A DNA stretch of 47,387 nucleotides from Bacillota bacterium (GTDB lineage: Bacteria > Sysuimicrobiota > Sysuimicrobiia > Sysuimicrobiales > Segetimicrobiaceae), in assembly GCA_021324255.1 (NCBI GenBank), contig JAJPJL010000107.1, positions 1 to 47,387 of the forward strand. The letters run 5' to 3'. The position numbers and the translations under genes were made by a program. The notes beneath the pieces are model-generated. The model made no database searches and was not told where the DNA came from. It saw only the letters and a program-made list of their open reading frames with translations. Shown here in pieces: positions 27,183-36,490 of this stretch (its first letter is position 1; every line of letters starts with the position of its first letter).

Positions 27183-30100
27183 CAGAACCGGACCTCCGCC
27201 CGCCGCTTCCGCACCACCGCGATCTCGTCCCGCTGCGACCCGCACGGGCCGTAGTAGTTGAACCCCCACGACAGCTGCGCGTACCCGCCGATCAGGTGGG
27301 TCGGTTTGATCATCAGGCGCGTCAGGGAGTTGTCGGTGCCGCCGCGCCGCCCCGTGGTCTCCGTCCGCGGCGTCTCGAGGTGCCGGTCCTTGGCGTGATA
27401 CATGTAGCACGTGCCCGGCGGCATGCGGTGGGAGACGATCGCGCGGGTCGCCACGACCCCGTTGCGATTGTACACCTCGACCCAGTCGTTGTCCCGCACG
27501 CCCAGGCGCTCCGCGTCTTCGCGGCTCAGCCACAGGCCGGGCCCGCCGCGGAACAGGGTCAGCATGTGCAGGTTGTCCTGGTACTCCGAGTGGATCGAGA
27601 ACTTCGAGTGGGGCGTGAGATACCGCAGCGTCAGCTGCGCCGCGTCCGCATCCCCGGCCCGCTGGTCGCCGTAGTGCCGCGGCAGATTGAGCGGCGGCCG
27701 GTAGGCAGGCAGGCCTTCGCCCAGTTCCAACATCCACTCGTGGTCGAGGTAGAACTGCTGGCGCCCCGTCAGCGTGCGCCACGGCGTGCCGCGCTCCACG
27801 TTTTGGGTGAACGGCGCGTACCGGCGTCCCTCCGCCTCGATGCCGGACCACTCCGGCGACGTGATCACCGTGCGCGGCTGCGCCTGGGTGTCGGCAAAGG
27901 TGACCCGGTCGCCGGCCCGCGGTCCCGCGAGATCGGTGAGCCGTACGCCGGTGCGCTGTTCCAACGCGCGGAACCCCTCCACCGCGAGCCGGCCGTTCGT
28001 CGTGCCCGAGAGCGCGAGGATCGCGTCGCAGACCTGCTCCGCGCGTGCGAGCGAGGGCCGGCCGTCGGACGCGCCGCCGCGCACCGTCCCGTGGCGGCGG
28101 GCGAGCTCCTCGACCTCGCGGTCCGGCACCCAGCGCACACCCTTGGTCGTCGTGCCGAGCCGCTCGAGCAGCGGCCCCAGGGCCGTCAGTTGATCGGCCA
28201 CCGCCCCGTAGTCGCGCTCAACCACGATCAGGCGCGGCATTGTGCGCCCGGGCAGCGGCTCGACCTCGCCGGTCTTCCAGTCGCGGCCCCGCCCCTCGGG
28301 CTGGGCGAGCTCATCGGGCGTATCGTGCAGGAACGGGATCGCCAGCACGTCCCGCCGGACACCGAGGTGCGTCCGCGCGAGGCGTGCAAAGTCGCGCGCC
28401 AGGGTCACGAAGGCATCCCAGTCGGTGCGCGCCTCCCACGGCGGCGCGATCGCGGGGTTGAACGAGTTGACGAACGGGTGGAGATCGGTCGTCGAGAGGT
28501 CGAACTTCTCGTACCAGGTCGCCGCCGGCAGCACGATGTCGGAAAACAGGCACGTGCCGGTCATGCGGAAGTCGATCGTCGTGAGGAGATCGAGCTTCCC
28601 GGTGGGCGCCGGATCGCGCCACACCACCTCCGCGGGTCGCTGTTGGGGCGGCGTCTCGTCCGCCCGCACCGATTCGGCGGGCGCGCCGAGCAAGTGGCGC
28701 AGGAAGTACTCGTGCCCCTTCCCGGACGACGTGAGCAGGTTCGCGCGCCAGACCGTCAACACCCGCGGAACGTTCTCCGGCGCGTCGGGATCCTCCGCGG
28801 CGAAGCGCAATCGGCCGCTTCGCAGTTCATCGACGATGTGGCGTTCGACCGGCACCCTGGCGCGCGCCGCCTCGTCGACCAGGTCGAGCGGGTTCCGGTT
28901 GAACGCGGGATGCGCAGGCAGCCATCCCATGCGCGCAGCCTGCGCGTAGCAGTCGGCAAACGCGCGGCCTGTGAAGAGGCCGCGCCCGAGCGGCGACGCG
29001 AGTGTGCCGGGGCCGAGGACCTCGTAGCGCCACTGATCGGTAGCGAGGTACCAGAAAGGGGTGCCGGCCTGGTGGCGGGTCGGTCGTACCCAATCCGCGG
29101 CGAACGCGAGATGGAACCACCCCGTGAGCGGCCGCACCTTCTCCTGCCCGACGTAGTGCGCCCACCCGCCGCCGTTCTTCCCCTCGCACCCGCAGAGCAG
29201 CACGAGCGCGAGGAACGCGCGATACGTCTGGTCGGAGTGGTACCAGTGGTTCGTGCCCGCGCCCATGGCGATCATGGACCGGCCGCCCGTGCGCTCCGCG
29301 TTGCGCGCGAACTCTCGCGCGATCCGCGCCGCCTGGCCGGCGTCGATCGAGGTGATGGGCGCCTGCCACGCCGGCGTGTACGGCGCGGGGTCGTCGTAAC
29401 CGGCCGGCCAGTCCCCCGGCAGGCCGGCTCGCGCCACCCCGTACTGCGCAAGCACGAGATCGAAAACCGTCGTGACGAGCCGGCCGCTGACCGACCGGAC
29501 CGGCACACCCCGGCGCATGACGCTCCCGCCCTCGGTGTCGCCGACGTCGAAGCGCGGGAGATCAACCGGGATGTCGCGTTCCTGGCGCCCATACAGCGTG
29601 AGGGCGGGCTCGATCCCATCCAGACGCAGGTTCCACCGTCCGGTGCCTTCCTCGCCGTAGCGGAACCCGATCGAACCGTTCGGGACCGCGGGGCCCTCCG
29701 CGGCGGCGTCGAACACCACCGGCTTCCATTCGGCATGCTCGCCGCCCTCGCCGACGTCGGACGCCCGGAGGAAACGGTCCGGCACGTAGGCGCCCTCGCG
29801 CGCCCGCAGGGTGACCAGAAACGGCAGGTCAGTAAAACGGGTCGCGTAGTCGACGAACGCGGGCACCGGCCGGCGCACGTAGCACTCGGTCAGGATCACG
29901 TGTCCCATCGCCATGGCCAGCGCCGCGTCGGTGCCCGGGCGCACCGCCAGCCACTCGTCCGCGAACTTGGTGTGCTCCGCGTAGTCCGGCGAGACAACGA
30001 TGACCTTCTGGCCGCGGTAGCGCGCCTCGACCATGAAGTGCGTGTCGGGCGTGCGCGTGGTCGCCAGGTTGGTGCCCCAGACGATCAGATACCCCGCGTT

Positions 30101-30877
30101 CCACCAGTCTCCGGACTCGGGGACGTCGGTCTGATCGCCAAAGACCTGCGGCGAAGCCGGCGGCAGGTCGGCGTACCAGTCGTAGAAACTGAGTACCACG
30201 CCGCCGATCAGCGACAGGAACCGGGTGCCCGCCGCGTACGAGACCATGGACATCGCCGGGATGGGGGAGAAGCCCACAACGCGGTCCGGACCGTAGCGCT
30301 TGATCGTGTACACGTGGGCCGCGGCGATCAGCTCGCTCACCTCGTCCCAGGCGGCCCGCACGAACCCGCCGCGGCCGCGCTGCGCCTTGTACACGGTCGT
30401 TTTCGCAGGGTCTTCCACAATCGAGACCCACGCGGCCACGGGATCCTGATGCGCCGCGAGCGCGGCGCGCCAGAGGTCGAGGAGCGAACCGCGCACATAC
30501 GGGAAGCGCACCCGCAACGGGGAGTACGTGTACCAGGAGAACGAGGCGCCGCGGGGGCACCCCCGGGGTTCGTACTCCGGCATGTCGGGTCCGACTGACG
30601 GGTAGTCGACGGCCTGGGTCTCCCAGGTGATGATCCCGTCCTTCACAAACACCTGCCACGAGCACGAGCCCGTGCAGTTGACCCCGTGGGTCGAGCGGAC
30701 CACCTTGTCGTGCTGCCACCGGTCCCGGTAGAACGATTCCCAGGCCCGCGGGTCGCGCGTCAGCAGTGCCCAGCCCTGGGCAGACGATTCCGCGCGGCGG
30801 AAGTAGCGATGCGTCTCCATGAGCGCGGTCACGAAGGGCGAAGGCGGAGGGGTTGTGTCGTGGTTCACACGGCTCAC
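27182..30877 (-). CDS. narG: Respiratory nitrate reductase, molybdenum catalytic subunit
   Basis: About 1231 residues, full length. The N-terminal [4Fe-4S] motif HGVNCTGSCSW with its His ligand is present, as are VDYPSVGPDMPEYEPRGCPR, NAGYLIVWGTNLATTRTPD and AMGAGTNHWYHSDQTYRAFL. No Tat signal, so the active site faces the cytoplasm as in classical NarGHI. Reduces nitrate to nitrite with quinol electrons. The open frame begins with a GTG at 30922, but GTG 30877 has a better ribosome site (AGGTG) and is preferred. 30878-31254 holds no gene; it has a half-site (CGCAA) but no full operator, so the control of nar is unresolved. No transporter or nitrite reductase is adjacent. Confidence 0.94.
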   Translation of the reverse strand: MSRVNHDTTPPPSPFVTALMETHRYFRRAESSAQGWALLTRDPRAWESFYRDRWQHDKVVRSTHGVNCTGSCSWQVFVKDGIITWETQAVDYPSVGPDMPEYEPRGCPRGASFSWYTYSPLRVRFPYVRGSLLDLWRAALAAHQDPVAAWVSIVEDPAKTTVYKAQRGRGGFVRAAWDEVSELIAAAHVYTIKRYGPDRVVGFSPIPAMSMVSYAAGTRFLSLIGGVVLSFYDWYADLPPASPQVFGDQTDVPESGDWWNAGYLIVWGTNLATTRTPDTHFMVEARYRGQKVIVVSPDYAEHTKFADEWLAVRPGTDAALAMAMGHVILTECYVRRPVPAFVDYATRFTDLPFLVTLRAREGAYVPDRFLRASDVGEGGEHAEWKPVVFDAAAEGPAVPNGSIGFRYGEEGTGRWNLRLDGIEPALTLYGRQERDIPVDLPRFDVGDTEGGSVMRRGVPVRSVSGRLVTTVFDLVLAQYGVARAGLPGDWPAGYDDPAPYTPAWQAPITSIDAGQAARIAREFARNAERTGGRSMIAMGAGTNHWYHSDQTYRAFLALVLLCGCEGKNGGGWAHYVGQEKVRPLTGWFHLAFAADWVRPTRHQAGTPFWYLATDQWRYEVLGPGTLASPLGRGLFTGRAFADCYAQAARMGWLPAHPAFNRNPLDLVDEAARARVPVERHIVDELRSGRLRFAAEDPDAPENVPRVLTVWRANLLTSSGKGHEYFLRHLLGAPAESVRADETPPQQRPAEVVWRDPAPTGKLDLLTTIDFRMTGTCLFSDIVLPAATWYEKFDLSTTDLHPFVNSFNPAIAPPWEARTDWDAFVTLARDFARLARTHLGVRRDVLAIPFLHDTPDELAQPEGRGRDWKTGEVEPLPGRTMPRLIVVERDYGAVADQLTALGPLLERLGTTTKGVRWVPDREVEELARRHGTVRGGASDGRPSLARAEQVCDAILALSGTTNGRLAVEGFRALEQRTGVRLTDLAGPRAGDRVTFADTQAQPRTVITSPEWSGIEAEGRRYAPFTQNVERGTPWRTLTGRQQFYLDHEWMLELGEGLPAYRPPLNLPRHYGDQRAGDADAAQLTLRYLTPHSKFSIHSEYQDNLHMLTLFRGGPGLWLSREDAERLGVRDNDWVEVYNRNGVVATRAIVSHRMPPGTCYMYHAKDRHLETPRTETTGRRGGTDNSLTRLMIKPTHLIGGYAQLSWGFNYYGPCGSQRDEIAVVRKRRAEVRF

Positions 30878-31254
30878 GGGGGCACCTGATTCACCATGCG
30901 GCACCGGAGGCCTGACGAGCACACCGAGGCCGGCGGTTGCGTTTCAGCTATTCGTGCGACAGGCCGCGCCGGGCGCGCGTCCGCGACGCGATCCCTCACG
31001 TCGCGGAACCGAAGCGACCACGCCGTCAGTCCGGCGTCCCCCCTCGCCTTCACCATCAGCCCCCGACAGGTCCTCCCGAGCGGGCCGGTGGATGCTGGTC
31101 GACTCTGTGTGATGAGGCGCTCCACGGTTACCTGCCGCAAGGCGTCCAGGACATCCCGCGCGTGCGGGACCGCCGGAGCACAGGACGGGCGCCGACGCGC
31201 TCTGCGGTGATCACTGGGGATGATCATGTGTGCCTCATCGGGACGCGGTTCGCG

Positions 31255-32439
31255 CTATGTCGAGGCGGGCAGCCGGCCCTTGAGATTCGCCGCGCGGAAC
31301 GGACCCTGTTCCGCGATCAGGGCTCGGGCCGCGTCCACCTGCCCCCACGTGTTCCACAGCAGCACGCCGCGCACCCGCTCACGCTGAAGGTAATAGACGA
31401 CGCCGGTGCGGTTCGGCTCCTTCCAGTCCTCCACCGTCTCCAGCCGGGCATCGAGCACGCCCACCGCCTCATAGCCGAGGTCGAATAGGTCCGAATAGAA
31501 GAACGGAAGATGATGGTACGGGTCGGGGCGGCCGGCCATGGCGCAGCCGGCCGCCCGCCCCATGACGTTGGCATTGTCCTCATGTTCGACCCGCATGCGC
31601 GTGTCGAGCGCGGGATTGTAGAACTCCGCCACGTCGCCCGCCGCGTAGACGTCCGGGTGGCCCGCCCGCAGCTGCTCATCCACCACGACGCCGTTGCCGA
31701 CGCGCAACCTCGCCGCCCGCGCCAGGTCCACGTTCGGCGCCAACCCGATCCCGGCGATCACCCCGTCAGCGGCCACGGTACGCCCGCTCCCGACGGTCAC
31801 GAGATACCGGCCGTCCTGCCGCGTCACGTCGGCGACGGCCTCGCCACCCCAGAATTGCACGCCGTGCTCCCGGTAGACATCCACGAGAAAGGCCGACAGT
31901 GTCCGGGGCAGCAGTCGCTCGCAGATCCCGCGCTCCAAAGACAGCAGCACGACCTCCTTCTGGTTCATCGCCAGGGCCGCGGCAATCTCCGAGCCGATGA
32001 ACCCGCTCCCGATCACCGCGAACCGCTGGCCGTGCTCCGCCAAGTGCCGGAGGCGCGTATAGTCATCTACGGACCGAAAATAGATGATGTCATCGCCGCC
32101 AACGGGCAGCCGCCGGGGCGCGCCGCCGATCGCGAGCAGCGCCTTGGTCCACGTGTACTCTATCCCATGGTCGTCGACGACACGATGGCCCGCAACATCC
32201 AACGTCCGCGCCGTTCGTCCAAGATGCAGCGTGGCGCCGCGCCGCTCCGTGCCTCGCCAGATGCTCTCCAAGGGCTTTCCCTTCCACAGGGCCTTGGAGA
32301 GCGGAGGCCGGTTGTAGGGCGGTGAAGACTCCGCACCGATTAAGCCCACCGCGGCAGTCGGGTCCGCCTGACGGATCGCCTCGATCGCGGCGTCCGCCGT
32401 CATCCCCCCGCCGATCACAAGGTATTTATAGTGCGGCAT
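31255..32439 (-). CDS. FAD/NAD(P)-dependent oxidoreductase (ferredoxin-reductase/AIF-like)
   Basis: 394 residues. FAD-binding start YLVIGGGMTADAAIEAIRQ, then PPYNRPPLSKALWKGK, a second nucleotide site RFAVIGSGFIGSEIAAALA, and the FAD-closing VYAAGDVAEFYNPAL. The C-terminal domain (GVVYYLQRERVRGVLLWNTW) matches the AIF/ferredoxin-reductase type. It probably passes electrons from NAD(P)H to a ferredoxin or rubredoxin. ATG 32439 follows GGGAGG; a TTG two codons upstream is less likely. Driven by a perfect operator at 32526-32566, so part of the same regulon. The 7-Fe ferredoxin at 45704-45994 is a possible partner. Confidence 0.85.
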   Translation of the reverse strand: MPHYKYLVIGGGMTADAAIEAIRQADPTAAVGLIGAESSPPYNRPPLSKALWKGKPLESIWRGTERRGATLHLGRTARTLDVAGHRVVDDHGIEYTWTKALLAIGGAPRRLPVGGDDIIYFRSVDDYTRLRHLAEHGQRFAVIGSGFIGSEIAAALAMNQKEVVLLSLERGICERLLPRTLSAFLVDVYREHGVQFWGGEAVADVTRQDGRYLVTVGSGRTVAADGVIAGIGLAPNVDLARAARLRVGNGVVVDEQLRAGHPDVYAAGDVAEFYNPALDTRMRVEHEDNANVMGRAAGCAMAGRPDPYHHLPFFYSDLFDLGYEAVGVLDARLETVEDWKEPNRTGVVYYLQRERVRGVLLWNTWGQVDAARALIAEQGPFRAANLKGRLPAST

Positions 32440-32525
32440 CGCCAAACGCCTCCCAGGCCGGTATGTCTGGCGGACTGTGTGGGTTGCGTCTGCGATCGAC
32501 CAACGGTCCCAGCCTTACCCAACAA

Positions 32526-32566
32526 ACCGTACCATGCGGATCAGGTTCGTCGTTGCGCAGACGCAA
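32526..32566 (-). promoter_or_regulatory. Crp/Fnr-type operator with -10 box
   Basis: Perfect TTGCG-TCTG-CGCAA followed by CGACG on the minus strand (32566-32553), then TACGGT at 32531-32526 with 21-nt spacing. It serves the FAD oxidoreductase starting at 32439. Confidence 0.72.
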
Positions 32567-32841
32567 ACTCGATCTACCAACATCGTGTGACACGGTACGA
32601 CAGGTCGCATCACCTCGCCAGCGAGCGGCGGACCCGAGGTGCACGACCCCGGTCGGACGCGCGGCCATCCGAGGGCGGGGGCGGAGGGCAAGCGATGACC
32701 GGGCTCTGAGAACCCCCTCGGGAGCCGCGTCCTCCGCCCCTTGCGACCTATCCAATCGCGTACCATATGGGAGGGAGGCATCGAGCATCGTGGGAAAGCA
32801 GGGGATGGTTGCCCGCCTCATGCGAGGAATGCACGAACCTT

Positions 32842-33130
32842 GTGCCCGGAAGAACGGGGGGAAGGCGCACACCCAAGCGTCTCATCAGGACTGACGAGGC
32901 GCCTGCGACGCCGGGACCCCAGGCACAGGCGATGGGCGCGAACGGACTGGTCTTCGTCGCGGGGCAGCTTCCCCTCGCCCTCCGCTCGCACCCACTGGTC
33001 TTCGGTGACATCCGCATCCAAACAAGGCGGGCCTTGGAGAATCTCAGCGCCATTCTCGCGCCGCCGGCTCCTCGATCCGCAGGATCGTCAAGACCACGGT
33101 CTTTCTCCGAGACTTGAACGATTTCGGGAT
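32842..33130 (+). pseudogene. RidA/YjgF family protein, frameshifted and 3'-truncated
   Basis: Reads LIRTDEAPATPGPQAQAMGA, NGLVFVAGQLPLALRS and DIRIQTRRALENLSAIL, then one base off, AAGSSIRRIVKTTVFLRDLN. These are the conserved strands of the imine deaminase family. It ends at DLNDFGIS, about two-thirds of full length, where sequence switches to the opposite-strand FtsH fragment. The probable start is GTG 32842. Both a frameshift (near 33060) and the missing catalytic C-terminal Arg region make it dead. Confidence 0.6.
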
Positions 33131-33325
33131 CAGCGTACCGCTGGCCGCATCGCCCTGCAGCGTCACCTGGCGCACATCGCCGCGTCCCACGCGGCCAAGG
33201 AAGTCGCTGTACGACACGGTCGTGCGCGGCATGGTGAGCGCCTGTACCAGCACCATCCACAGCAGTGCGGCGACCGCGAGCGTCCAGGCGATCCACCGCC
33301 ATCCCGCCTCGTCGCGTCCTCGCAT
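33131..33325 (-). pseudogene. FtsH protease, 5' fragment only
   Basis: Starts at 33325 with a membrane anchor (WIAWTLAVAALLWMVLVQAL) and the start of the periplasmic FtsH domain (TVSYSDFLGRVGRGDVRQVT, LQGDAASGTL). After about 65 residues it meets the inverted RidA remnant. The AAA and zinc-protease domains are absent. A well-formed regulated promoter (33351-33392) still stands in front. One deletion that removed both convergent 3' ends explains this junction. Confidence 0.6.
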
Positions 33326-33350
33326 CCTGGTTGGCGCCTCCCTCGCTCTG

Positions 33351-33392
33351 AGGGTACGTGCCGTCGCGCACCCGGTCGTTGCGATGGCTCAA
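33351..33392 (-). promoter_or_regulatory. Crp/Fnr-type operator with -10 box, before the ftsH fragment
   Basis: TTGAG-CCAT-CGCAA followed by CGACCG on the minus strand (33392-33379), 22 nt, then TACCCT at 33356-33351. It is intact even though the gene it drives is cut off. Confidence 0.65.
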
Positions 33393-33431
33393 CCTGCCCC
33401 GTGGTGCCCGCATCCAGGAGGAAGAGCGCCC

Positions 33432-34784
33432 CTACGAAATGCGCCACCGCCATTGCAAGGGCAGCGCTCCCAGCACCACTGCCGGGATCCACCGGTACGC
33501 CAGCATATAGGCGAGCAGCACGGCCGACGCCGCGAACAGCATCGCTCCGACTTCGGCCACCACCGCATCCGCGCTCCAGATGCCGCTCGCGATCGCCGCC
33601 GTCCCTAGGTTGCCCAGCCACAGCACGATCCGGCCGGGCCGGGGCGCGTAGAGATCGGGTTTGTGAGAAATGGCCACCACGTCCGGGATTGTCGCGCGAT
33701 AGTACCACATCAGAAACGGCGTGACCTTGTAGAGCTGGCCGATGATCGCCTGCGTCACCCACCCGAGCAGAAACAGCACCACCACGCCTTCGCCGAGCCG
33801 GTCGGGCGGCGTGGTCCGCAGCCAGCCCAGTCCCCACCCGACGCCGACCGCGGCGAGGACGACCGAATACGCGGCGACCGCGCGCCAATGCGCCACGTTC
33901 AGATCGGGGGCCCGGCTGCGCCGGTGCGCCAGGACGTGTCGGATCTCGCCGCTGAACAGCACGAGGGCCGCGGCCGCAAGGAACGCGCACGCGCGCATCA
34001 CCCCAGCCGATCCGCTGCCCACGCCCGCGAGCGTACCGCCGATGGCGAGCACCGCCAGGGTCAGGATCCCCCAGCCTCGGCGGATGCTGGCCACCCGCGC
34101 GCCGTGCATGAGCGGCACGACGCGGTAGAACGTGCCGATCACCATCAGGCCGAACCACCCCCCGAGGCCGAGCGTGAGGTGGATGACCAGGCCGCGCTGC
34201 CACGCGATCGCCCAGGGCCAAAAGGCCCAGCGCAGATTGGCGGCGAGCAGGGTCCCCCACGCCAGGACGAGGATGAAGCAGGCGAAGGCCACCGGAATCT
34301 GCGGACTGACGACGCCGCGGCCCGGCCCGGCCGAGCCCAGCGTCCGGAGCACGAGCACGACGAACCACCACGAGGCCACGTTCACGCCGACGCCCCCGGC
34401 GGCGACCAGCGTGAAGTCCCCGCGCTCGAACCCGAGCACCACGGCCGCGACGCTCAACGTGAACACGCCGTACTGCCACGGGATCGTGCGCTCGCCCCGG
34501 ATCCGGGCACCCAAGAGCGCCTGCGCCATCTGTGCCGCCGCGCCCATGATCGTCATCGTCACCCAGCCGAGCGTCGCCACGTGCGTGGCGGCGAACGTCC
34601 GCGGCGTCTCCACACTCCCCCGGGCCAGGAGCCCTGCCGCCGCGATCAGATACAGCCCCAGAGCAGGCAGGGCCACGCCAACGGCCGTCCACATGAACCA
34701 GCCGCCAAAGGTGAAGGCGAGCGGACTCCCCACTGCGGCATGCGCGCTCGGGGCCACGAACGCCGCCTGATCGTGCTCCGGCAT
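33432..34784 (-). CDS. Polytopic membrane protein, heme-copper oxidase subunit I-like / NnrS-like
   Basis: 450 residues with about twelve membrane helices. Histidines sit in positions suited to heme: FAATHVATLGWVTMTIMGAA, HLTLGLGGWFGLMVIGTFYR and VVPLMHG, and YKVTPFLMWYYRA. The full copper-site His-Tyr set of an oxidase is not seen, so it is more likely a heme protein of the NnrS or oxidase-like group found with nitrogen-oxide metabolism than a working terminal oxidase. Start taken as ATG 34784; a TTG at 34823 is possible. Follows the NDH-2-like gene closely, so likely shares its transcript. Function inferred from context with nar, hemerythrins and NDH-2. Confidence 0.6.
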   Translation of the reverse strand: MPEHDQAAFVAPSAHAAVGSPLAFTFGGWFMWTAVGVALPALGLYLIAAAGLLARGSVETPRTFAATHVATLGWVTMTIMGAAAQMAQALLGARIRGERTIPWQYGVFTLSVAAVVLGFERGDFTLVAAGGVGVNVASWWFVVLVLRTLGSAGPGRGVVSPQIPVAFACFILVLAWGTLLAANLRWAFWPWAIAWQRGLVIHLTLGLGGWFGLMVIGTFYRVVPLMHGARVASIRRGWGILTLAVLAIGGTLAGVGSGSAGVMRACAFLAAAALVLFSGEIRHVLAHRRSRAPDLNVAHWRAVAAYSVVLAAVGVGWGLGWLRTTPPDRLGEGVVVLFLLGWVTQAIIGQLYKVTPFLMWYYRATIPDVVAISHKPDLYAPRPGRIVLWLGNLGTAAIASGIWSADAVVAEVGAMLFAASAVLLAYMLAYRWIPAVVLGALPLQWRWRIS

Positions 34785-34832
34785 CGGTGATGTGCCCCCG
34801 AGCGCGTGATGGATCACGGACAATGGTATTCG

Positions 34833-36098
34833 CTACTCTCCGTGCCTCCCCGAAACCTGCGTCGCGTGCACGACGCCCTCGGGCAAAGGAGGCGAATCCC
34901 ATCGCGCCGGTTGCAGCTCGTCGAGGACGACTCGGGAAGCTGCACCGCGGAGCGCCGCCACCCCCCCGGCCTCCAGCAGATGCCGCAGGATGACGAGCTC
35001 CTTGAAGAGCGCCGGTGCCAAACCCGCGGTCCGCAGCCGCTCGACCTCCAGGATGCCGTACCGCGGACCAAGCCCCATGACGTAGATGTTCGGCCCGGGC
35101 CGATACGGGATCAGCGGCCGATGCCGAAGCCGTGCGAGCACGTTCTGGGCCACGATGTCGGCCTGTGCCTCCGCGCGATGGGCGGACGGTTCTGACGCGT
35201 CGGCACCCCGTTCGACGCTGTATGCGCAATCGCCGAGCGCAAAGATGTCCGCGTCACGCGCCATCGCCAGCGTGTCCATGACGGGAATGCGGCCCGTCTC
35301 ATCCACCAACCCCGAGGTCGCGGCGAGCCCCGGCGCCTGAATGCGGCCGCCCGCCCAGATCACCGTGCCGGCGTCGAGACGGCGGCCGTCGGCCAGCGCC
35401 ACCCCGCCGGCTCGGACGTGCAGCACCTCGGTCCCAAGAGACAGGTGCACCCCGCCCGCGGCAAGCCGCCGCGCCGCCGCGCGCCCCGCCCAGGCGCTCA
35501 ACCGCGGCAACACCCGTTCCTGCGCCTCGACCAGCGTGACGCTCGCGCGACGGTCTCCGTGGGAGATCCTGGTCAACCGCCCCTGCAGCTCGGCGGCCAC
35601 CTCGACACCGACGAACCCTCCGCCAATGACGACCACGTCGAGGTTGACGGCGCGCCCGCGGCGCGCCGCGTCCGTAAGAAACCGCACACGGCGACGGATG
35701 CCGCACGTCTGATCGAACCCCCACACCGGGAGGAGCACGCTCGGGTCTTCGGCCATCCCCGGCGGGATGCACGGCTCCCCGCCGAGCGCAAGCACGAGGA
35801 CGTCCGCTTCCAGCGCGCCATCCTCCCAGCTGATGCGGTGCGCGGCAGGGTCGATGCCGGTGACCTGCTTCGTCAGCAGCCGCACCCGGCTTGACGCGAG
35901 CAGCGCGCTCAGCGGCACGTGCACCGCGCACGCGATGCGCGCGCCCAAGGCCTGCGGCAGCTTCGGGCGAAGGCAATGATAGGGTGATTGATCGATCAGG
36001 ACGACGTCCAGCGCCTCGTGGTCCGCGTACCGCGCGAGACGCTGCGCGACGCGCAGGCCGCCGAATCCACCGCCGATCACCACCGCCCGCCGTCGCAT
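34833..36098 (-). CDS. Type II NADH dehydrogenase-like flavoprotein
   Basis: 421 residues, intact. FAD site AVVIGGGFGGLRVAQRLARY, quinone-reductase signature DQSPYHCLRPKLPQAL, NAD site DVVVIGGGFVGVEVAAELQG, and DADIFALGDCAYSVE near the C-terminus. NDH-2 enzymes oxidise NADH and reduce quinone without pumping protons; sulfide:quinone reductase is related but its paired cysteines are not evident. Start 36098 after a GGAG. It sits between a small Cys protein and the membrane protein above, forming a three-gene operon with promoter at 36393-36434. An incomplete NDH-2 lies at 20510-21190, so this may be the only working copy in the window. Confidence 0.82.
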   Translation of the reverse strand: MRRRAVVIGGGFGGLRVAQRLARYADHEALDVVLIDQSPYHCLRPKLPQALGARIACAVHVPLSALLASSRVRLLTKQVTGIDPAAHRISWEDGALEADVLVLALGGEPCIPPGMAEDPSVLLPVWGFDQTCGIRRRVRFLTDAARRGRAVNLDVVVIGGGFVGVEVAAELQGRLTRISHGDRRASVTLVEAQERVLPRLSAWAGRAAARRLAAGGVHLSLGTEVLHVRAGGVALADGRRLDAGTVIWAGGRIQAPGLAATSGLVDETGRIPVMDTLAMARDADIFALGDCAYSVERGADASEPSAHRAEAQADIVAQNVLARLRHRPLIPYRPGPNIYVMGLGPRYGILEVERLRTAGLAPALFKELVILRHLLEAGGVAALRGAASRVVLDELQPARWDSPPLPEGVVHATQVSGRHGE

Positions 36099-36141
36099 CG
36101 TGCGCTCCGCCGTTGGCCGTGACCTCAACAGACCCCGCCGC

Positions 36142-36354
36142 TTACCGCGCGGGGAGCGCGGCGTTCAGCTCGGCAATGAGGGCATCGACGTTCTTCGCGT
36201 TGCAGTACTCCTCGATGTCGTCCAGGGTGTTGATATCGTACATCCCCACGCAGCGAATCTCGGGGTCGATCCCGTGCTTCATGAACAGGCTCCGCGCCTG
36301 CTCGGAACTGCGGATCGCGTCCTTCACCAGTGTGGCTCGCGTGATGGATGCCAT
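36142..36354 (-). CDS. Small cysteine-containing protein (DUF1858-like)
   Basis: 70 residues: ATLVKDAIRSSEQARSLFMK, then HGIDPEIRCVGMYDINTLDD and IEEYCNAKNVDALIAELNAA. Resembles the short domain found at the N-terminus of ScdA-type iron-sulfur repair proteins and in stand-alone redox proteins; the two Cys (CVGMYD and EYC) could bind metal. Start ATG 36354 has GGAGG ten bases upstream. First gene after the promoter at 36393-36434, leading into the NDH-2-like gene. Confidence 0.7.
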   Translation of the reverse strand: MASITRATLVKDAIRSSEQARSLFMKHGIDPEIRCVGMYDINTLDDIEEYCNAKNVDALIAELNAALPAR

Positions 36355-36392
36355 GGGCACTGCGCCTCCTTCCGCTCCTCTTGCTCGCTTTC

Positions 36393-36434
36393 AGTGCACC
36401 ACACGCCCGAGATCCGGTCTTTGCGGAAGCACAA
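36393..36434 (-). promoter_or_regulatory. Crp/Fnr-type operator, small protein/NDH-2 operon
   Basis: TTGTG-CTTC-CGCAA followed by AGACCGG on the minus strand (36434-36421), 22 nt, then TGCACT at 36398-36393. One half-site mismatch. The flank is shared with several other sites. Confidence 0.6.
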
Positions 36435-36490
36435 CTGGCGCCGGACGTGCCGCCACTAGGCTGTCGAGTTCCAACACGTACACGTTGTGG

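Noticed and set aside
27296-30598. Very long plus-strand open frame opposite narG
   Set aside because: A GC-rich shadow of narG: no family similarity, and it is the third-position mirror of a conserved gene.
30937-30950. CGCAA half-site above narG
   Set aside because: The left half (TAGCT) does not match and the hexamer 22 nt downstream (CAGGCC) is not a -10; left out of the regulon.
31200-31235. Possible Fnr box above narG (TGATCA-N7-TGATCA)
   Set aside because: Spacing and half-sites do not match TTGAT-N4-ATCAA, and no -10 box follows at a proper distance.
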